NCBI GenBank assembly: GCA_018267955.1
Contig: JAFDXL010000002.1
Location: 62,001 to 126,000, forward strand
Direction of reading: 5' to 3'
From: Bacteroidota bacterium
Lineage (GTDB): Bacteria; Bacteroidota; Bacteroidia; Chitinophagales; Chitinophagaceae
Length of the DNA stretch: 64,000 nt
The notes under the pieces were generated by a model, which searched no databases, was not told where the DNA came from, and saw only the letters and a program-made list of their open reading frames with translations. Made by a program: the position numbers and the translations under genes. Each line of letters begins with the position of its first letter. Position 1 is the stretch's first letter. Below are positions 20,089 to 29,157 of the stretch, one piece after another.

Positions 20089-22170
20089 TTAAAGTGAAAT
20101 ATTTAATGATGCGGCGGTGATAGTACCAAACAGACCTTTCTGCTGATATTTATAGCCGTTATTTTTTTCATCGGGCACGCGTTGTACTGTATATGGTTGC
20201 GTTCTGTTAAATAAATTGTACACGCTTAAATGGGCATCTGCTTTCACACGTTTAGATATTTTAAATTTATACTGCAGGTCCATATCGGTACGAAATGAAG
20301 CGGATAACCGCAGTTCGTTTCTGCCTGTATAGGCCGGCAATGCCTCAACACCAGTAAGTCCCGGCGACGGCACTATATATTGGCTCACCTGCCCCGTAAA
20401 AGGGCTGCCTGTTGCATATATCCAGGTAGTACTGATGCTCCACTTCGGCGTAATATCATACATAGCTACGAGCGATAGGTCGTGTCGCCTGTCATATCGT
20501 GCATAATATTGCTTACCGCTGTTCAGGGAATCAAACTTCCTTGTGGCAAACGACAAGGTATATCCAAGCCATCCCGTAAACCTGCCCGCGGTTTTGCTAA
20601 CGAATAGCTCCGCACCGTATGCTTCTCCACAGCCATGTACCAGTTCTTTTTCATAATCATTATTCATTACCAGCAGTGCCCCTTCTTTGTATTCCAGCAG
20701 GTTTTGCATTCTCTTATAATAAAGCTCCGTACTGATGGATATATCCATAGACGGTATTGTATGATAATACCCTATGCTTAATTGGTCAGATATTCCCGGT
20801 TTTACATTATCGGTTACGGGGTACCAAAGGTCGGTTGGCAATGCCAGGGAAGAACTGGACACCAAATGAAGGTATTGAGTCATCCGCGCATACGAGAGTT
20901 TTAAGGAACTTTCTTCAGACAGGGAATACTTAAAACCTATTCTCGGCTCGGGGTTAATATAGTTTTTACTTCCGGTCGTCATACCACTTAGCCTCATTCC
21001 TGCTGTCAACAGGTACTTATCATTTATAGTGATCTCGTCATTTACGTAAACAGCAGCTTCTGTATTATATATCTTCTTGCCTGTACTATTGGTAAACAGT
21101 GCCATTTGTGGCCCGCTGGTATTTACAATATTCGGGTTGAAATAATGATAGGTCGCATGAATACCCGATGTTATCTTATGTCCGTTAATTCCTGCATATC
21201 GCACATCATAGCGGCCATTATAATCTCTGATAGCAGAGCGTACGCTTAGTATATTATTATCTGCCCGGCCATCTACCAGGTATTTAAAATTCGAATAAGA
21301 CAGGTTTAGGTCGTATGCCAACAAATTATTCGCGGAAAGCCGGTTCCATTTGGCAGACCATACCTTATTGCCCATCTTCATATTGGTAGCTATCTGCTTC
21401 TGGTCTTCGTTCTTTGAGTTCAGGTTCGATGATCGTAACACATCATCCCCGTAGTAACTGCTTAGGTAAAATCTGTTCCTTTCGTTCGCCTTAAAAACTA
21501 GTTTACCGTTAAGATCATAGAAATAATACGGTACGCTTTTCATCACTTTATCAATATACGTGCGCCTGCCAGCCAGCATCAGCGATACCTTGTCCTTTAC
21601 AACGGGCAGCTGTACATTGGCCGATGAGGTTATAGTACCAATATTCACTTGTGTATGATAATCCTGCAGGCTGGCGTCTTTAGTTCTTACATCCAGCACC
21701 GAAGACATTCTTCCTCCATACTGTGCAGGAAATGAAGATTTATATAGCTGCGCCTCCTTTAGTGTGGTATTATTAAACAGTGAAAAAAATCCCAGCAGGT
21801 GGCCGGCATTATATATGGTCGCACCATCCAGCATAATGAGATTTTCATCATTTCCACCACCACGTACATACATTCCTATGCTGCCTTCTGTTCCTTGTTT
21901 CACGCCGGGGGTCAGTTGCAGCGCTTTAATAATATCCTGCTCGCCACCTATCGCCGGGGCTTTCAGCAACATGCTTACCGGCAGGTCTGTTTTACCCATC
22001 TGCGCCGATTCTATAAATAGCTTTCGTTTCACAGAATTTACGCTTACGGTAACCTCTTCCAGTTTCTTACCTTGTGTCGGGCGGGGTATTGATGAGCTGT
22101 TCTTTTGTGCCAGTAACTGCAAAGGCAGGCAAATAGAAGCTAGTAATATGGATGTGCTCTGATGTTTCAT
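20089..22170 (-). CDS. TonB-dependent outer-membrane receptor (short form)
   Basis: 693 residues from the ATG at 22170, which gives the signal peptide 'MKHQSTSILLASICLPLQLLAQ'; ATGs 15 and 18 bp further upstream are possible. A plug domain (about 35-170: 'QDIIKALQLTPGVKQGTEG', 'MYVRGGGNDENLIMLDGATI', 'FPAQYGGRMSSVLDVRTKD') is followed by a 22-strand-type barrel ending in an aromatic-poor 'AASLNISL'. Unlike its neighbour it has no STN signalling domain and no carboxypeptidase-regulatory-like domain. Ligand unknown. It sits between two DUF4249 genes; 56 bp separate it from the upstream one. Confidence 0.9.
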   Translation of the reverse strand: MKHQSTSILLASICLPLQLLAQKNSSSIPRPTQGKKLEEVTVSVNSVKRKLFIESAQMGKTDLPVSMLLKAPAIGGEQDIIKALQLTPGVKQGTEGSIGMYVRGGGNDENLIMLDGATIYNAGHLLGFFSLFNNTTLKEAQLYKSSFPAQYGGRMSSVLDVRTKDASLQDYHTQVNIGTITSSANVQLPVVKDKVSLMLAGRRTYIDKVMKSVPYYFYDLNGKLVFKANERNRFYLSSYYGDDVLRSSNLNSKNEDQKQIATNMKMGNKVWSAKWNRLSANNLLAYDLNLSYSNFKYLVDGRADNNILSVRSAIRDYNGRYDVRYAGINGHKITSGIHATYHYFNPNIVNTSGPQMALFTNSTGKKIYNTEAAVYVNDEITINDKYLLTAGMRLSGMTTGSKNYINPEPRIGFKYSLSEESSLKLSYARMTQYLHLVSSSSLALPTDLWYPVTDNVKPGISDQLSIGYYHTIPSMDISISTELYYKRMQNLLEYKEGALLVMNNDYEKELVHGCGEAYGAELFVSKTAGRFTGWLGYTLSFATRKFDSLNSGKQYYARYDRRHDLSLVAMYDITPKWSISTTWIYATGSPFTGQVSQYIVPSPGLTGVEALPAYTGRNELRLSASFRTDMDLQYKFKISKRVKADAHLSVYNLFNRTQPYTVQRVPDEKNNGYKYQQKGLFGTITAASLNISL

Positions 22171-22244
22171 AATGTTCTGTATCATCATCAGAACACAGAA
22201 ACTTCGCTATACCCCTATGTATGGAAAAAAACTTTTTAAAAGAA

Positions 22245-23291
22245 TTATCTCCGGCCCGATATATAAGTATAGGTAACCTGCGATACGCCGCCTATCATAC
22301 CAAGCCCGTTGACTACATTGCCTTCTATCTTAACAGGCTGCTCTAATGATGTGTAGCCACTCATAGGATCATAGGTCTCGTATGATTTCAGGAATTTGAA
22401 ATAATCGGGCGAAACGGATTTGATGTAAACAAATACTCTTCCCTTTGTACTATCCAATGGTATGCCCGAATTGTCTTCACCAACGTACACGTTGGTATTG
22501 TATTCCATGCCGTTGAAGTTCAGGTCTTTTAACAGTATCCGCTTCGCAGCCGTATTGGCGCCATTATCGGTCACATTCTCAGAATTTATGTCCGAAGTAT
22601 ATACAGGCTGTCTCACATACTTGCTTTGAAATACAGTATCAAATTTTGTTGCAGGATTATTCCCCGACGATCTTAAAAAATCGTACAAACTGCTTTCTGT
22701 TTGCAGAGAATGCCATGCGCCGCTATAATAGAAATACCCCTGAATATCCATTACTTGTTTAACGGCTTCGATAACGTAATAATTAGCCGCATTGCCGGGA
22801 TCGTTGATCCTTATCCTGATGCGCAGGGTCCCGTTATTCGAGTACGTTACAAATGCGGTATCGGTTACTGCTGCGTCAATGGGGCCGGGTATTTTTATCT
22901 GCGCAGTTGCAATACCTAGTGAAGCATGGTTCGCATGGATGGTATATTCCATACCGCTCTTCACTATTTCTTTACCAGCAAATGGCACAGTGTACAACAT
23001 CTGTATAAAAGAATCCCGGTAAGCATTTAACGCGTAACTATACCCGGTTGAATCTTTTAGCTCCAGGCTTAATTCTTCAAGAAGCTGGAAACTCAATTGT
23101 TCTTTACCACTCACTGCAATACTTTGCCCGGCGCGCAATTTAAAGGTATCACCTGCAATAAACTCCCCTATCAGTACGATCTTCTTTTGTGTGCTGATAT
23201 CAGGTAACGGCAATTCTTTTTTACATGACAGCGCCACAACTACCATAAAGCACAGAACGGCCCATATTCCTATTCGGGTTGTCGCTATCAT
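22245..23291 (-). CDS. DUF4249 domain lipoprotein
   Basis: 348 residues with a lipoprotein-type N-terminus ('IWAVLCFMVVVALSCKKELPLPD', lipid-modified Cys about residue 23), typical for DUF4249. The body is beta-rich and shows 'KIVLIGEFIAGDTFKLRAGQSI' near residue 37 and the C-terminal 'MGSY.SLEQPV..EGNVVNGLGMIGG'-like run near 315-340, where GNVVNGLGMIGG is the part I regard as family-typical. Its start codon overlaps the stop of the receptor gene by one base (TGATG), so the two are translationally coupled. Probably an accessory lipoprotein of that receptor. Confidence 0.83.
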   Translation of the reverse strand: MIATTRIGIWAVLCFMVVVALSCKKELPLPDISTQKKIVLIGEFIAGDTFKLRAGQSIAVSGKEQLSFQLLEELSLELKDSTGYSYALNAYRDSFIQMLYTVPFAGKEIVKSGMEYTIHANHASLGIATAQIKIPGPIDAAVTDTAFVTYSNNGTLRIRIRINDPGNAANYYVIEAVKQVMDIQGYFYYSGAWHSLQTESSLYDFLRSSGNNPATKFDTVFQSKYVRQPVYTSDINSENVTDNGANTAAKRILLKDLNFNGMEYNTNVYVGEDNSGIPLDSTKGRVFVYIKSVSPDYFKFLKSYETYDPMSGYTSLEQPVKIEGNVVNGLGMIGGVSQVTYTYISGRR

Positions 23292-25852
23292 CAGAAACTG
23301 AGTTTATAACTGATATAGGGTATAAACTGCAAAATGCTCACGCCCTTTAATTTAAAATTACCTGCGCCACCATTTACATCAGCATTTACCAGCTCTACAT
23401 ACACCACATTCTTCCTTCCGTATGCATTAAATATTCCGCACGACCAGGTACGTTCAGTTACTTTTCGTTTCTTAATAAAATTAACGCCGAAATCCAGCCG
23501 GTGTATGGCCGGCAAACGATAATTATTCCACGATACATAGTTATAAGTATAGTTGGAACTGCTTGTCGTCGCCGATTGAAATATCAATAGGTTATTGTCA
23601 AAGTCAGGATATATCTGGTCGGGCATGGTAATGGCTTCACCGCTCATATAACTCCAGCTTACTGCAGCATCAAATTTCGCCGATGGCTGGTATAGCAAAA
23701 CCGCTCTCAGGTTATGCCTTCTGTCATACCGGTAAGGAAAGGGCTGTCCGTCATTTAGCTGGGAAAATTGTCTCCATGTCCACGACAAAGTGTATGCCAT
23801 TGAAAACACAAAAGGTTTGAACTTAATTTTCCCCGAAGCCTCACCACCGTAGCACCAGCCTTTACCTTGTATGATCTTTTCATCCCAATTCAAGGAATTA
23901 TCGAAGAGGTTCTTACCCATATTATATGCAACCGTATTTTTCAGGTCTTTATAATACCCTTCAATATTATAAGTAAATACTTTGCCTGTTTTCCCATATC
24001 CCAGCGTCACCAACTTAGACGATTCGGGCCTTATTTTAGATGAGCTGGGCAGCCAAAAGTCTGCCGGCAGTCCATAGGTGTTATTACTTATGAGGTGTAC
24101 AAATTGTCCCATCTGTGTATAGGATGCATATACACTGTGGTTCATACTAAGCTTATATGCTGTATATAGGCGTGGTTGTAAACTGGAATAATTAAACCGG
24201 TCGCTGAACCAGTTTGCAAAATGCAATCCGGGGCGCACCGTCCATCTCTCAAATATCTTTATCTCATCTTCTGCGAATAACACCAGTTCGTTCGAATGAA
24301 ACTTATCTGTTGACGTGATAGCTTTACTGCCGGCCAGTACCTGCACGGGTGTAAAGTAGGCGCGGCTATAACCTATCCCCAATTCCAGCTTTTGCGAGGT
24401 AGATAAATACCAGTTCGCCTTTGATCGCAAAGCCAGGTCTTTTATGGAAGAATTACCTTCGTAGCCGTTGGCATTAGATACCGCGTTTTGTTCTATCAGT
24501 TGCTGCTTATCCGACAGGTAAAATTTGAAATTGCTGTAAGTAAACGTTGTGTTTAGAAAAAGTTTAGGATTGAGTATCGAGTTCCATCTTGCACTGGCTA
24601 CTGTGTTACCCCATTTAGCTTTAGTCCCTTGCGAGCTAAAATCTACGCCCATTCCATCTCTCCCATTGTAGATACTTAAGTATAGGCGGTTGTTTTTGTT
24701 CAATATATAATTTGCCTTGCCGTTTACATCATAAAAATTGATCCTGAGCGCATTTGTAAATGGCCTCCATAGCAGGTCGAACCATGTACGCCGCGCACTT
24801 ATCATTACGGAGGCTTTATCTTTAATGATAGGCCCTTCCAGGTTCAGGCTACCCTTTACCAATCCCATGGTAAACTGGCCGCCCAGGTGCTCCATGTCCC
24901 CATCTTTGGTATTAACATCTATAACAGAGGAAAGCCTGCCACCGTACCGGGCAGGGAAAGCACCTTTGTGAAAATCTACCGACTTGATGGCTTCGGAATT
25001 ATATACCGATGTGAGCCCAAAAAAATGGTCTATATAATACAGTGGTACACCATCCAGCAAATTCAGATTCTGCCCCGGGTCACCGCCACGTACCATAATA
25101 GCATTGGTGCCATCAGTACCCGATTGCACGCCGGCAACGTACTGCAATGCACGCATTACGTCATTTTCTCCCAATATTGCCGGCCTGTTTCTTATGTCTG
25201 CATACACCAGGTGATGATGATCGGGCGTACTTGTTTTATCATCGGTAATATTCACCTCTTCCAGTTTTGCCTGCGATGTCAATAAGATGTCTTTACGAAT
25301 ATCTTTATCATCGGCAAAAGAAAAACTATCGGTAACATATCCTATATAGGAGCATAACACTTTATGCGTACCAGCAGGCATCGTCAGGCTATAATAGCCG
25401 TAGCTATTGGTTGTAGTACCTATCCCCAGGGCTGGCACATACACCACGGCGCCAATTAACACTTCCTTGTTGACTGCTTCTTTTACGTATCCATTAATGG
25501 TTATTCTGTTCAGGCCGGCAGGCTTATTATCTTCTGCGGCAACGATCAGGATTTTATCTCCGCTCTCTTTCAAAAACAACTGCTGCCCCTCTAGTATTTG
25601 CTGCAATGCATCCTGTAGTGTAGTTTCGGCTTTATCCAGCGAAACCTTCTTCCTCAGGTCTATATAGGAGGCGCTGTAGGACAAGCGTATTTTGGTCACA
25701 TGTTCTATATCCTGCAAAAACTTTTTTACGGCACCATTGGCAAGAGACGGAGTGTAACGAGTGTTCAATAAGTGGTTGTCCTGCGCCGAAGCTATCATAT
25801 AGCAGCAGGTAAATAACAGGATGAGAATGTAAATGATAATTCCTCTTCTCAT
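23291..25852 (-). CDS. TonB-dependent receptor with STN and carboxypeptidase-like N-terminal domains
   Basis: 853 residues. Signal peptide about 1-23. A secretin/TonB short N-terminal (STN) domain lies at about 35-105 ('VKKFLQDIEHVTKIRLSYS...ILEGQQLFLKE'), then a carboxypeptidase-regulatory-like beta-sandwich at about 115-195 ('ITINGYVKEAVNKEVLIGA'), then the plug ('VMRALQYVAGVQSGTDG', 'MVRGGDPGQNLNLLDGVPL', 'FPARYGGRLSSVIDVNTKD') and a barrel ending '...YISYKLSF' with the terminal Phe usual for outer-membrane proteins. The STN domain is the part that contacts FecR-type anti-sigma factors, and fecR lies 4 bp upstream, so this receptor is probably the signal-transducing one. Ligand unknown. 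Confidence 0.93.
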   Translation of the reverse strand: MRRGIIIYILILLFTCCYMIASAQDNHLLNTRYTPSLANGAVKKFLQDIEHVTKIRLSYSASYIDLRKKVSLDKAETTLQDALQQILEGQQLFLKESGDKILIVAAEDNKPAGLNRITINGYVKEAVNKEVLIGAVVYVPALGIGTTTNSYGYYSLTMPAGTHKVLCSYIGYVTDSFSFADDKDIRKDILLTSQAKLEEVNITDDKTSTPDHHHLVYADIRNRPAILGENDVMRALQYVAGVQSGTDGTNAIMVRGGDPGQNLNLLDGVPLYYIDHFFGLTSVYNSEAIKSVDFHKGAFPARYGGRLSSVIDVNTKDGDMEHLGGQFTMGLVKGSLNLEGPIIKDKASVMISARRTWFDLLWRPFTNALRINFYDVNGKANYILNKNNRLYLSIYNGRDGMGVDFSSQGTKAKWGNTVASARWNSILNPKLFLNTTFTYSNFKFYLSDKQQLIEQNAVSNANGYEGNSSIKDLALRSKANWYLSTSQKLELGIGYSRAYFTPVQVLAGSKAITSTDKFHSNELVLFAEDEIKIFERWTVRPGLHFANWFSDRFNYSSLQPRLYTAYKLSMNHSVYASYTQMGQFVHLISNNTYGLPADFWLPSSSKIRPESSKLVTLGYGKTGKVFTYNIEGYYKDLKNTVAYNMGKNLFDNSLNWDEKIIQGKGWCYGGEASGKIKFKPFVFSMAYTLSWTWRQFSQLNDGQPFPYRYDRRHNLRAVLLYQPSAKFDAAVSWSYMSGEAITMPDQIYPDFDNNLLIFQSATTSSSNYTYNYVSWNNYRLPAIHRLDFGVNFIKKRKVTERTWSCGIFNAYGRKNVVYVELVNADVNGGAGNFKLKGVSILQFIPYISYKLSF

Positions 25853-25856
25853 TAAC

Positions 25857-26825
25857 TTATTTAGCTGATATAATGTATTGTGCGCCCTTACGCTCCCATT
25901 TACAATGCGTTACCAGGCAAAGCTCATCCAGCACTCCATCAAGCGGTTGATTATTGAAACTTATAGTTACCAGTTGATCTTTTACTTCTTGTGCTGTATT
26001 GTCTGCAAACGTTATCTTTTGCTGGTAATAATATGCCAGTCGCTCTGCTATCTTACTCAAAGGCTGGCTTTCAAAACGCAGCAAACCGGTTTTCCAGAAA
26101 AGGTAATTGGCATCCGCAACTATGCCTTCTGTTAGTTTGCTATCAACCAGTTGCCCAAATTCACCTTTGGTCAGCACAACGCGCTGCATGGTATCCTTTT
26201 TAGATTTCACCTGCACTTTTCCGCTGGCAACAGTCACTGATGCGCCTTCTTCACTGCATCTTACGTCAAAAGTTGTTCCCAGCACTTTTACGGATACCGA
26301 TTGGGCATCTATCACAAAAGGTTGTGCTTCATTATGGGTCACCTCGAAGAAAGCTTCTCCTTCCAGTTTCACATTTCTTTCGCTAACAGCAAATGTGGCC
26401 GGATAAGATAGCTTGCTTCCTTTGCGCAAGGTTACATGCGATCTGTCTGGCAGAATCACGTCTTTATTCCCATTTTCCGCAACCACAGTTTCCATCCCCG
26501 GCTTCAACAAATTCCGCACCACGAAGATCCCTATTATAAAGACTGCAGCCACGGCCGCATACCGCATCCAATCCGTTAGCGCAATGCGTTTTGCAGTTTT
26601 GCCTTTATGCACGGTTGCTGCAGCTACTTTGTTCCACGCAGCCGGCGTATCAAAAGTTACGGTATCAAACAACCCATCCGCTTTTCGCCAAAGCCCTGCA
26701 ATACGCTCATATTCTTCTGCATTCTTTTTTTCGGCATCTATCCACGATTGCAGCAGGCGCAGCTCTTCTCCGGAGGCTTCCCCGGTCAGCTTCTTGGCAA
26801 TTAATATGTCAATCTCCTCGTTCAT
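25857..26825 (-). CDS. FecR-family anti-sigma factor
   Basis: 322 residues. The N-terminal cytoplasmic part (about 1-80) begins 'EIDILIAKKLTGEASGEELRLLQSWI', a single transmembrane helix is at about 87-104 ('YAAVAAVFIIGIFVV'), then the FecR periplasmic domain ('VILPDRSHVTLRKGSKLSYP', 'REVKLEGEAFFEV'-like run near 170, 'VKVLGTTFDV') and a C-terminal DUF4974 domain (about 250-322). It would hold the adjacent ECF sigma factor inactive until the STN receptor signals. Overlap with neighbours is nil; spacing to the receptor is 4 bp and to the sigma gene 48 bp. Confidence 0.93.
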   Translation of the reverse strand: MNEEIDILIAKKLTGEASGEELRLLQSWIDAEKKNAEEYERIAGLWRKADGLFDTVTFDTPAAWNKVAAATVHKGKTAKRIALTDWMRYAAVAAVFIIGIFVVRNLLKPGMETVVAENGNKDVILPDRSHVTLRKGSKLSYPATFAVSERNVKLEGEAFFEVTHNEAQPFVIDAQSVSVKVLGTTFDVRCSEEGASVTVASGKVQVKSKKDTMQRVVLTKGEFGQLVDSKLTEGIVADANYLFWKTGLLRFESQPLSKIAERLAYYYQQKITFADNTAQEVKDQLVTISFNNQPLDGVLDELCLVTHCKWERKGAQYIISAK

Positions 26826-26873
26826 TTAAACTTTGTCTACACCTTTATAAAACTGTTCGCTTAGCCAAAACCC

Positions 26874-27431
26874 CTATTCCCAAAATATATTTTTAGTTAA
26901 TAGCATCATCAGGAACACGGTCATTACCGAGCGTGCGTAATCCCTTAACGTCTTGATAGCTTTACCCATCTGGTTTTCTACCGTCTTTATGGATATTTCC
27001 AATGTTTCTGCTGCCTGCTTATAGCTCATGCCATGCAATTTTACCAACAGGAATACTTCCTTGCATTTAGGCGGCAGGGTATTCAGCGCTTCCGCTATCT
27101 TCTTTGATTGCTCGCTTGCATCTTCTCTTACCTGGCGCATCGTAATAAATGGCTCATGATCTGTTTCCGGTGTTTCTTCTACAAATTGAATACCTGCACT
27201 TTTTTGTCGGCGAAGGGCCGTCAGAGAATTATTTCTTACAGCGGTTACCAGGTAAAATTTTGCTTCCGGCGATGAGATCAGTTCTTTCTTTTGCTCCCAA
27301 AACTTAACAAATGTTTCCTGCACCACATCCTCAGCCCACTGGCTGTCCTGTAGGTATGTCAATGCATACCTGCAGAGGTTATTATATTCTTTTTCGAATA
27401 ATTCTTTAAAAACGCTTTCGGCCACGGGCAT
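26874..27431 (-). CDS. ECF RNA polymerase sigma factor (FecI-like)
   Basis: 185 residues. Sigma region 2 is at about 10-75 ('FKELFEKEYNNLCRYALTYLQDSQWAEDVVQETFVKFWE') and region 4 at about 115-170 ('LNTLPPKCKEVFLLVKLHGMSYKQAAETLEISIKTVENQ'), quoted here as two family-typical blocks shorter than each full run. The C-terminal 'VMTVFLMMLLTK' tail is hydrophobic and common in the Bacteroidota sigma-70 family with FecR partners. First gene of the sigma-FecR-receptor-DUF4249 cluster, so it probably directs transcription of the downstream genes when released. Confidence 0.93.
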   Translation of the reverse strand: MPVAESVFKELFEKEYNNLCRYALTYLQDSQWAEDVVQETFVKFWEQKKELISSPEAKFYLVTAVRNNSLTALRRQKSAGIQFVEETPETDHEPFITMRQVREDASEQSKKIAEALNTLPPKCKEVFLLVKLHGMSYKQAAETLEISIKTVENQMGKAIKTLRDYARSVMTVFLMMLLTKNIFWE

Positions 27432-27530
27432 CTGTCTATCGGATACCGCAAAGAAAATAAAACTAGTTCATATACATAATAAAAAGATTATTAAATCGGT
27501 ATATGAAATATTGATTGGGTTAAAAAAGCA

Positions 27531-27547
27531 GCGGCGATAAACGCCGC
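27531..27547 (-). terminator. Terminator of the secreted T9SS type A gene
   Basis: GCGGCG / CGCCGC stem with an ATAAA loop; the minus strand continues into a run of six T. It lies 24 bp after the stop codon of the gene at 27572-28558. Confidence 0.75.
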
Positions 27548-27571
27548 CGCCTCCGATAGGGGTAACTAAAA

Positions 27572-28558
27572 CTATTGCTTCATGAACTTATAAGTGCTTT
27601 CAAATGAAAATCCGTTAACGCTCAGCAGGTACATACCCGGTGCAAACCCGCTTACATCCAATTGGTTTTGTCCGTAGCTAACCTTGCCGGTTTGTAATTG
27701 ACTGCCGGAAACTGATATGATCTTGTAGTTGGCTGCTTCCAAACCATTGTCTATATACAAACGATCACTACATACTGTTGGATATACTTTGATCTGATCT
27801 TTTGCCTGTATGGCTTCAATTGCTGTTGTAGCAGTGCTTTTAGGTACAAAACGATAGGTTGTTCCGCTTACCGGGTAAGAAGATAGGCTTGGGAAAGTCA
27901 TAGAGCCCGATCCTGCGCTGTCTATAGTTGGCGCTGCGGGGTTACCTTTCAGCAGGTATAGCATTTCATAATCTTCGGTCGCACGATTTATGTTTTTCAT
28001 GTATCCTACCAGCGGGCCACCGTTAAAAAAGTAATCGTTGATATGAGATATTTTAGAAGGGCCATAATGCACCTCTACCGCATTACTATCTTCAAATAAC
28101 CAGATCTCAAGATTTACAGAATCATCCAGGGTTCCATACAGGGCATTTTCATCAGCAAAGCCGGCATTAAATATTTCCAGCCTGAAAACCCTCTTACCCG
28201 CACCGCCGGTAAGCATATACCTGATCGGCGATTGGGAAGTGCCGGAAACAATGCCCCTGTCTATCATAGATGTACCCAGGAACGACATTCCGGATACAAC
28301 ACCCGTAGTGTCACTTGCTATGCTATTGCCTTCTGCAAGGGCGATACTGTTGATGGTTTTCCCGCCTATTTTAAAATCGAACCCGATGGGTATTACAAAA
28401 TTGGTGCTATCCGTCCATGCGGCGGTGTTTACGGGTATGCCGCCTGTAAGCGGAATATATGTTTGCGACAGTACACTCAACTTATAAGGCATTTGGGCGT
28501 TTACTGCATTTGCTGCCAGTAATAATGTGCAAATAGTTCCTGTAATTATCTTTCTCAT
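27572..28558 (-). CDS. T9SS type A-sorted secreted protein
   Basis: 328 residues from the ATG at 28558 ('MRKIITGTICTLLLAANAVNAQ' signal peptide); a TTG three codons upstream is a less likely start. The middle part is beta-rich without a family I recognise ('FDFKIGGKTINSIALAEGN', 'VEHYG'-like strands). The last 75 residues are a type A sorting domain: 'IKVYPTVCSDRLYIDN...YKIISVSGSQLQTGKV...LDVSGFAPGMYLLSV'. It is therefore exported by T9SS and anchored or released at the surface. Own terminator downstream; function unknown. Confidence 0.85.
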   Translation of the reverse strand: MRKIITGTICTLLLAANAVNAQMPYKLSVLSQTYIPLTGGIPVNTAAWTDSTNFVIPIGFDFKIGGKTINSIALAEGNSIASDTTGVVSGMSFLGTSMIDRGIVSGTSQSPIRYMLTGGAGKRVFRLEIFNAGFADENALYGTLDDSVNLEIWLFEDSNAVEVHYGPSKISHINDYFFNGGPLVGYMKNINRATEDYEMLYLLKGNPAAPTIDSAGSGSMTFPSLSSYPVSGTTYRFVPKSTATTAIEAIQAKDQIKVYPTVCSDRLYIDNGLEAANYKIISVSGSQLQTGKVSYGQNQLDVSGFAPGMYLLSVNGFSFESTYKFMKQ

Positions 28559-28672
28559 TTCGGTCAATTTTTACAGGAAAACACAATGCTTGCCTGCTAC
28601 CCCTACGCGGCTGCATTTTTTTATAAAAAAAATTGCAGTGAACGCTACGCAGATGATACAAGGCAAAAAAAA

Positions 28673-28691
28673 CGCTGTACTAAGTACAGCG
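28673..28691 (-). terminator. Terminator after the C10 protease pair
   Basis: A 9-bp perfect stem (CGCTGTACT / AGTACAGCG) with a one-base centre, abutting the stop codon of the small secreted gene. The minus strand then has eight T in a row. A one-base loop is sterically tight, so the real loop is probably 3-5 bases. Confidence 0.75.
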
Positions 28692-29156
28692 CTATAATAT
28701 TTCTTTGCAATCTTCTTTTAGCCGATGTTTTCGTATCAGCTTTTTCAGCTTCTTAATGGTCGTTTCCGGTGTCTTTGCGTTACAATCATATAGTTCCAGC
28801 AATGGCTGCTTATCTTCCAGCATCGTAAACATCTCTTTTAGGGAAGGGAGCTCTTTCAGGTTTTTATACTCTTCATAGGTCCACTTTAGAAAGGCTACGT
28901 GCTTATTGATCCGCCCACCGTTATCCAGCAAATAGCCTTTACATAGCTTTGTTGGTTCCTGGTCCTCTTTAATGTCCTCTATACCGGGGTAGGATACAAT
29001 TCGCGATCCGTCGTCTGACAATGTTACCGGTACCAGCTTTTTGTAATCCCCACGGGTTTTATATACCACAACCTTCGGAAAGGCTATCCCCTGGGCATTA
29101 CCGGCATAACACATCAATACTGCAGGTATCAATGCAATAGAAGCAAGTAACTTCAT
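28692..29156 (-). CDS. Small secreted protein coupled to C10 protease; candidate protease inhibitor
   Basis: 154 residues from the ATG at 29156, preferred over a TTG four codons earlier that would overlap the previous gene. Signal peptide 'MKLLASIALIPAVLMCYAGNAQ'. The mature part is charged, Lys- and Glu-rich, with two cysteines. No family recognised. The start is 1 bp after the stop codon of the C10 protease gene, so the two are cotranscribed and likely translationally coupled, and a terminator follows directly. Because C10 proteases elsewhere (speB-spi in Streptococcus, bfp-bfi in Bacteroides) are encoded with a dedicated inhibitor, an inhibitor role is a reasonable inference, not shown by sequence. 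Confidence 0.65.
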   Translation of the reverse strand: MKLLASIALIPAVLMCYAGNAQGIAFPKVVVYKTRGDYKKLVPVTLSDDGSRIVSYPGIEDIKEDQEPTKLCKGYLLDNGGRINKHVAFLKWTYEEYKNLKELPSLKEMFTMLEDKQPLLELYDCNAKTPETTIKKLKKLIRKHRLKEDCKEIL

Positions 29157-29157
29157 A

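Noticed and set aside
25857-27431. Sus-type polysaccharide utilisation locus
   Set aside because: TonB receptors and sigma/anti-sigma genes are present but no SusD-like lipoprotein and no carbohydrate-active enzymes.
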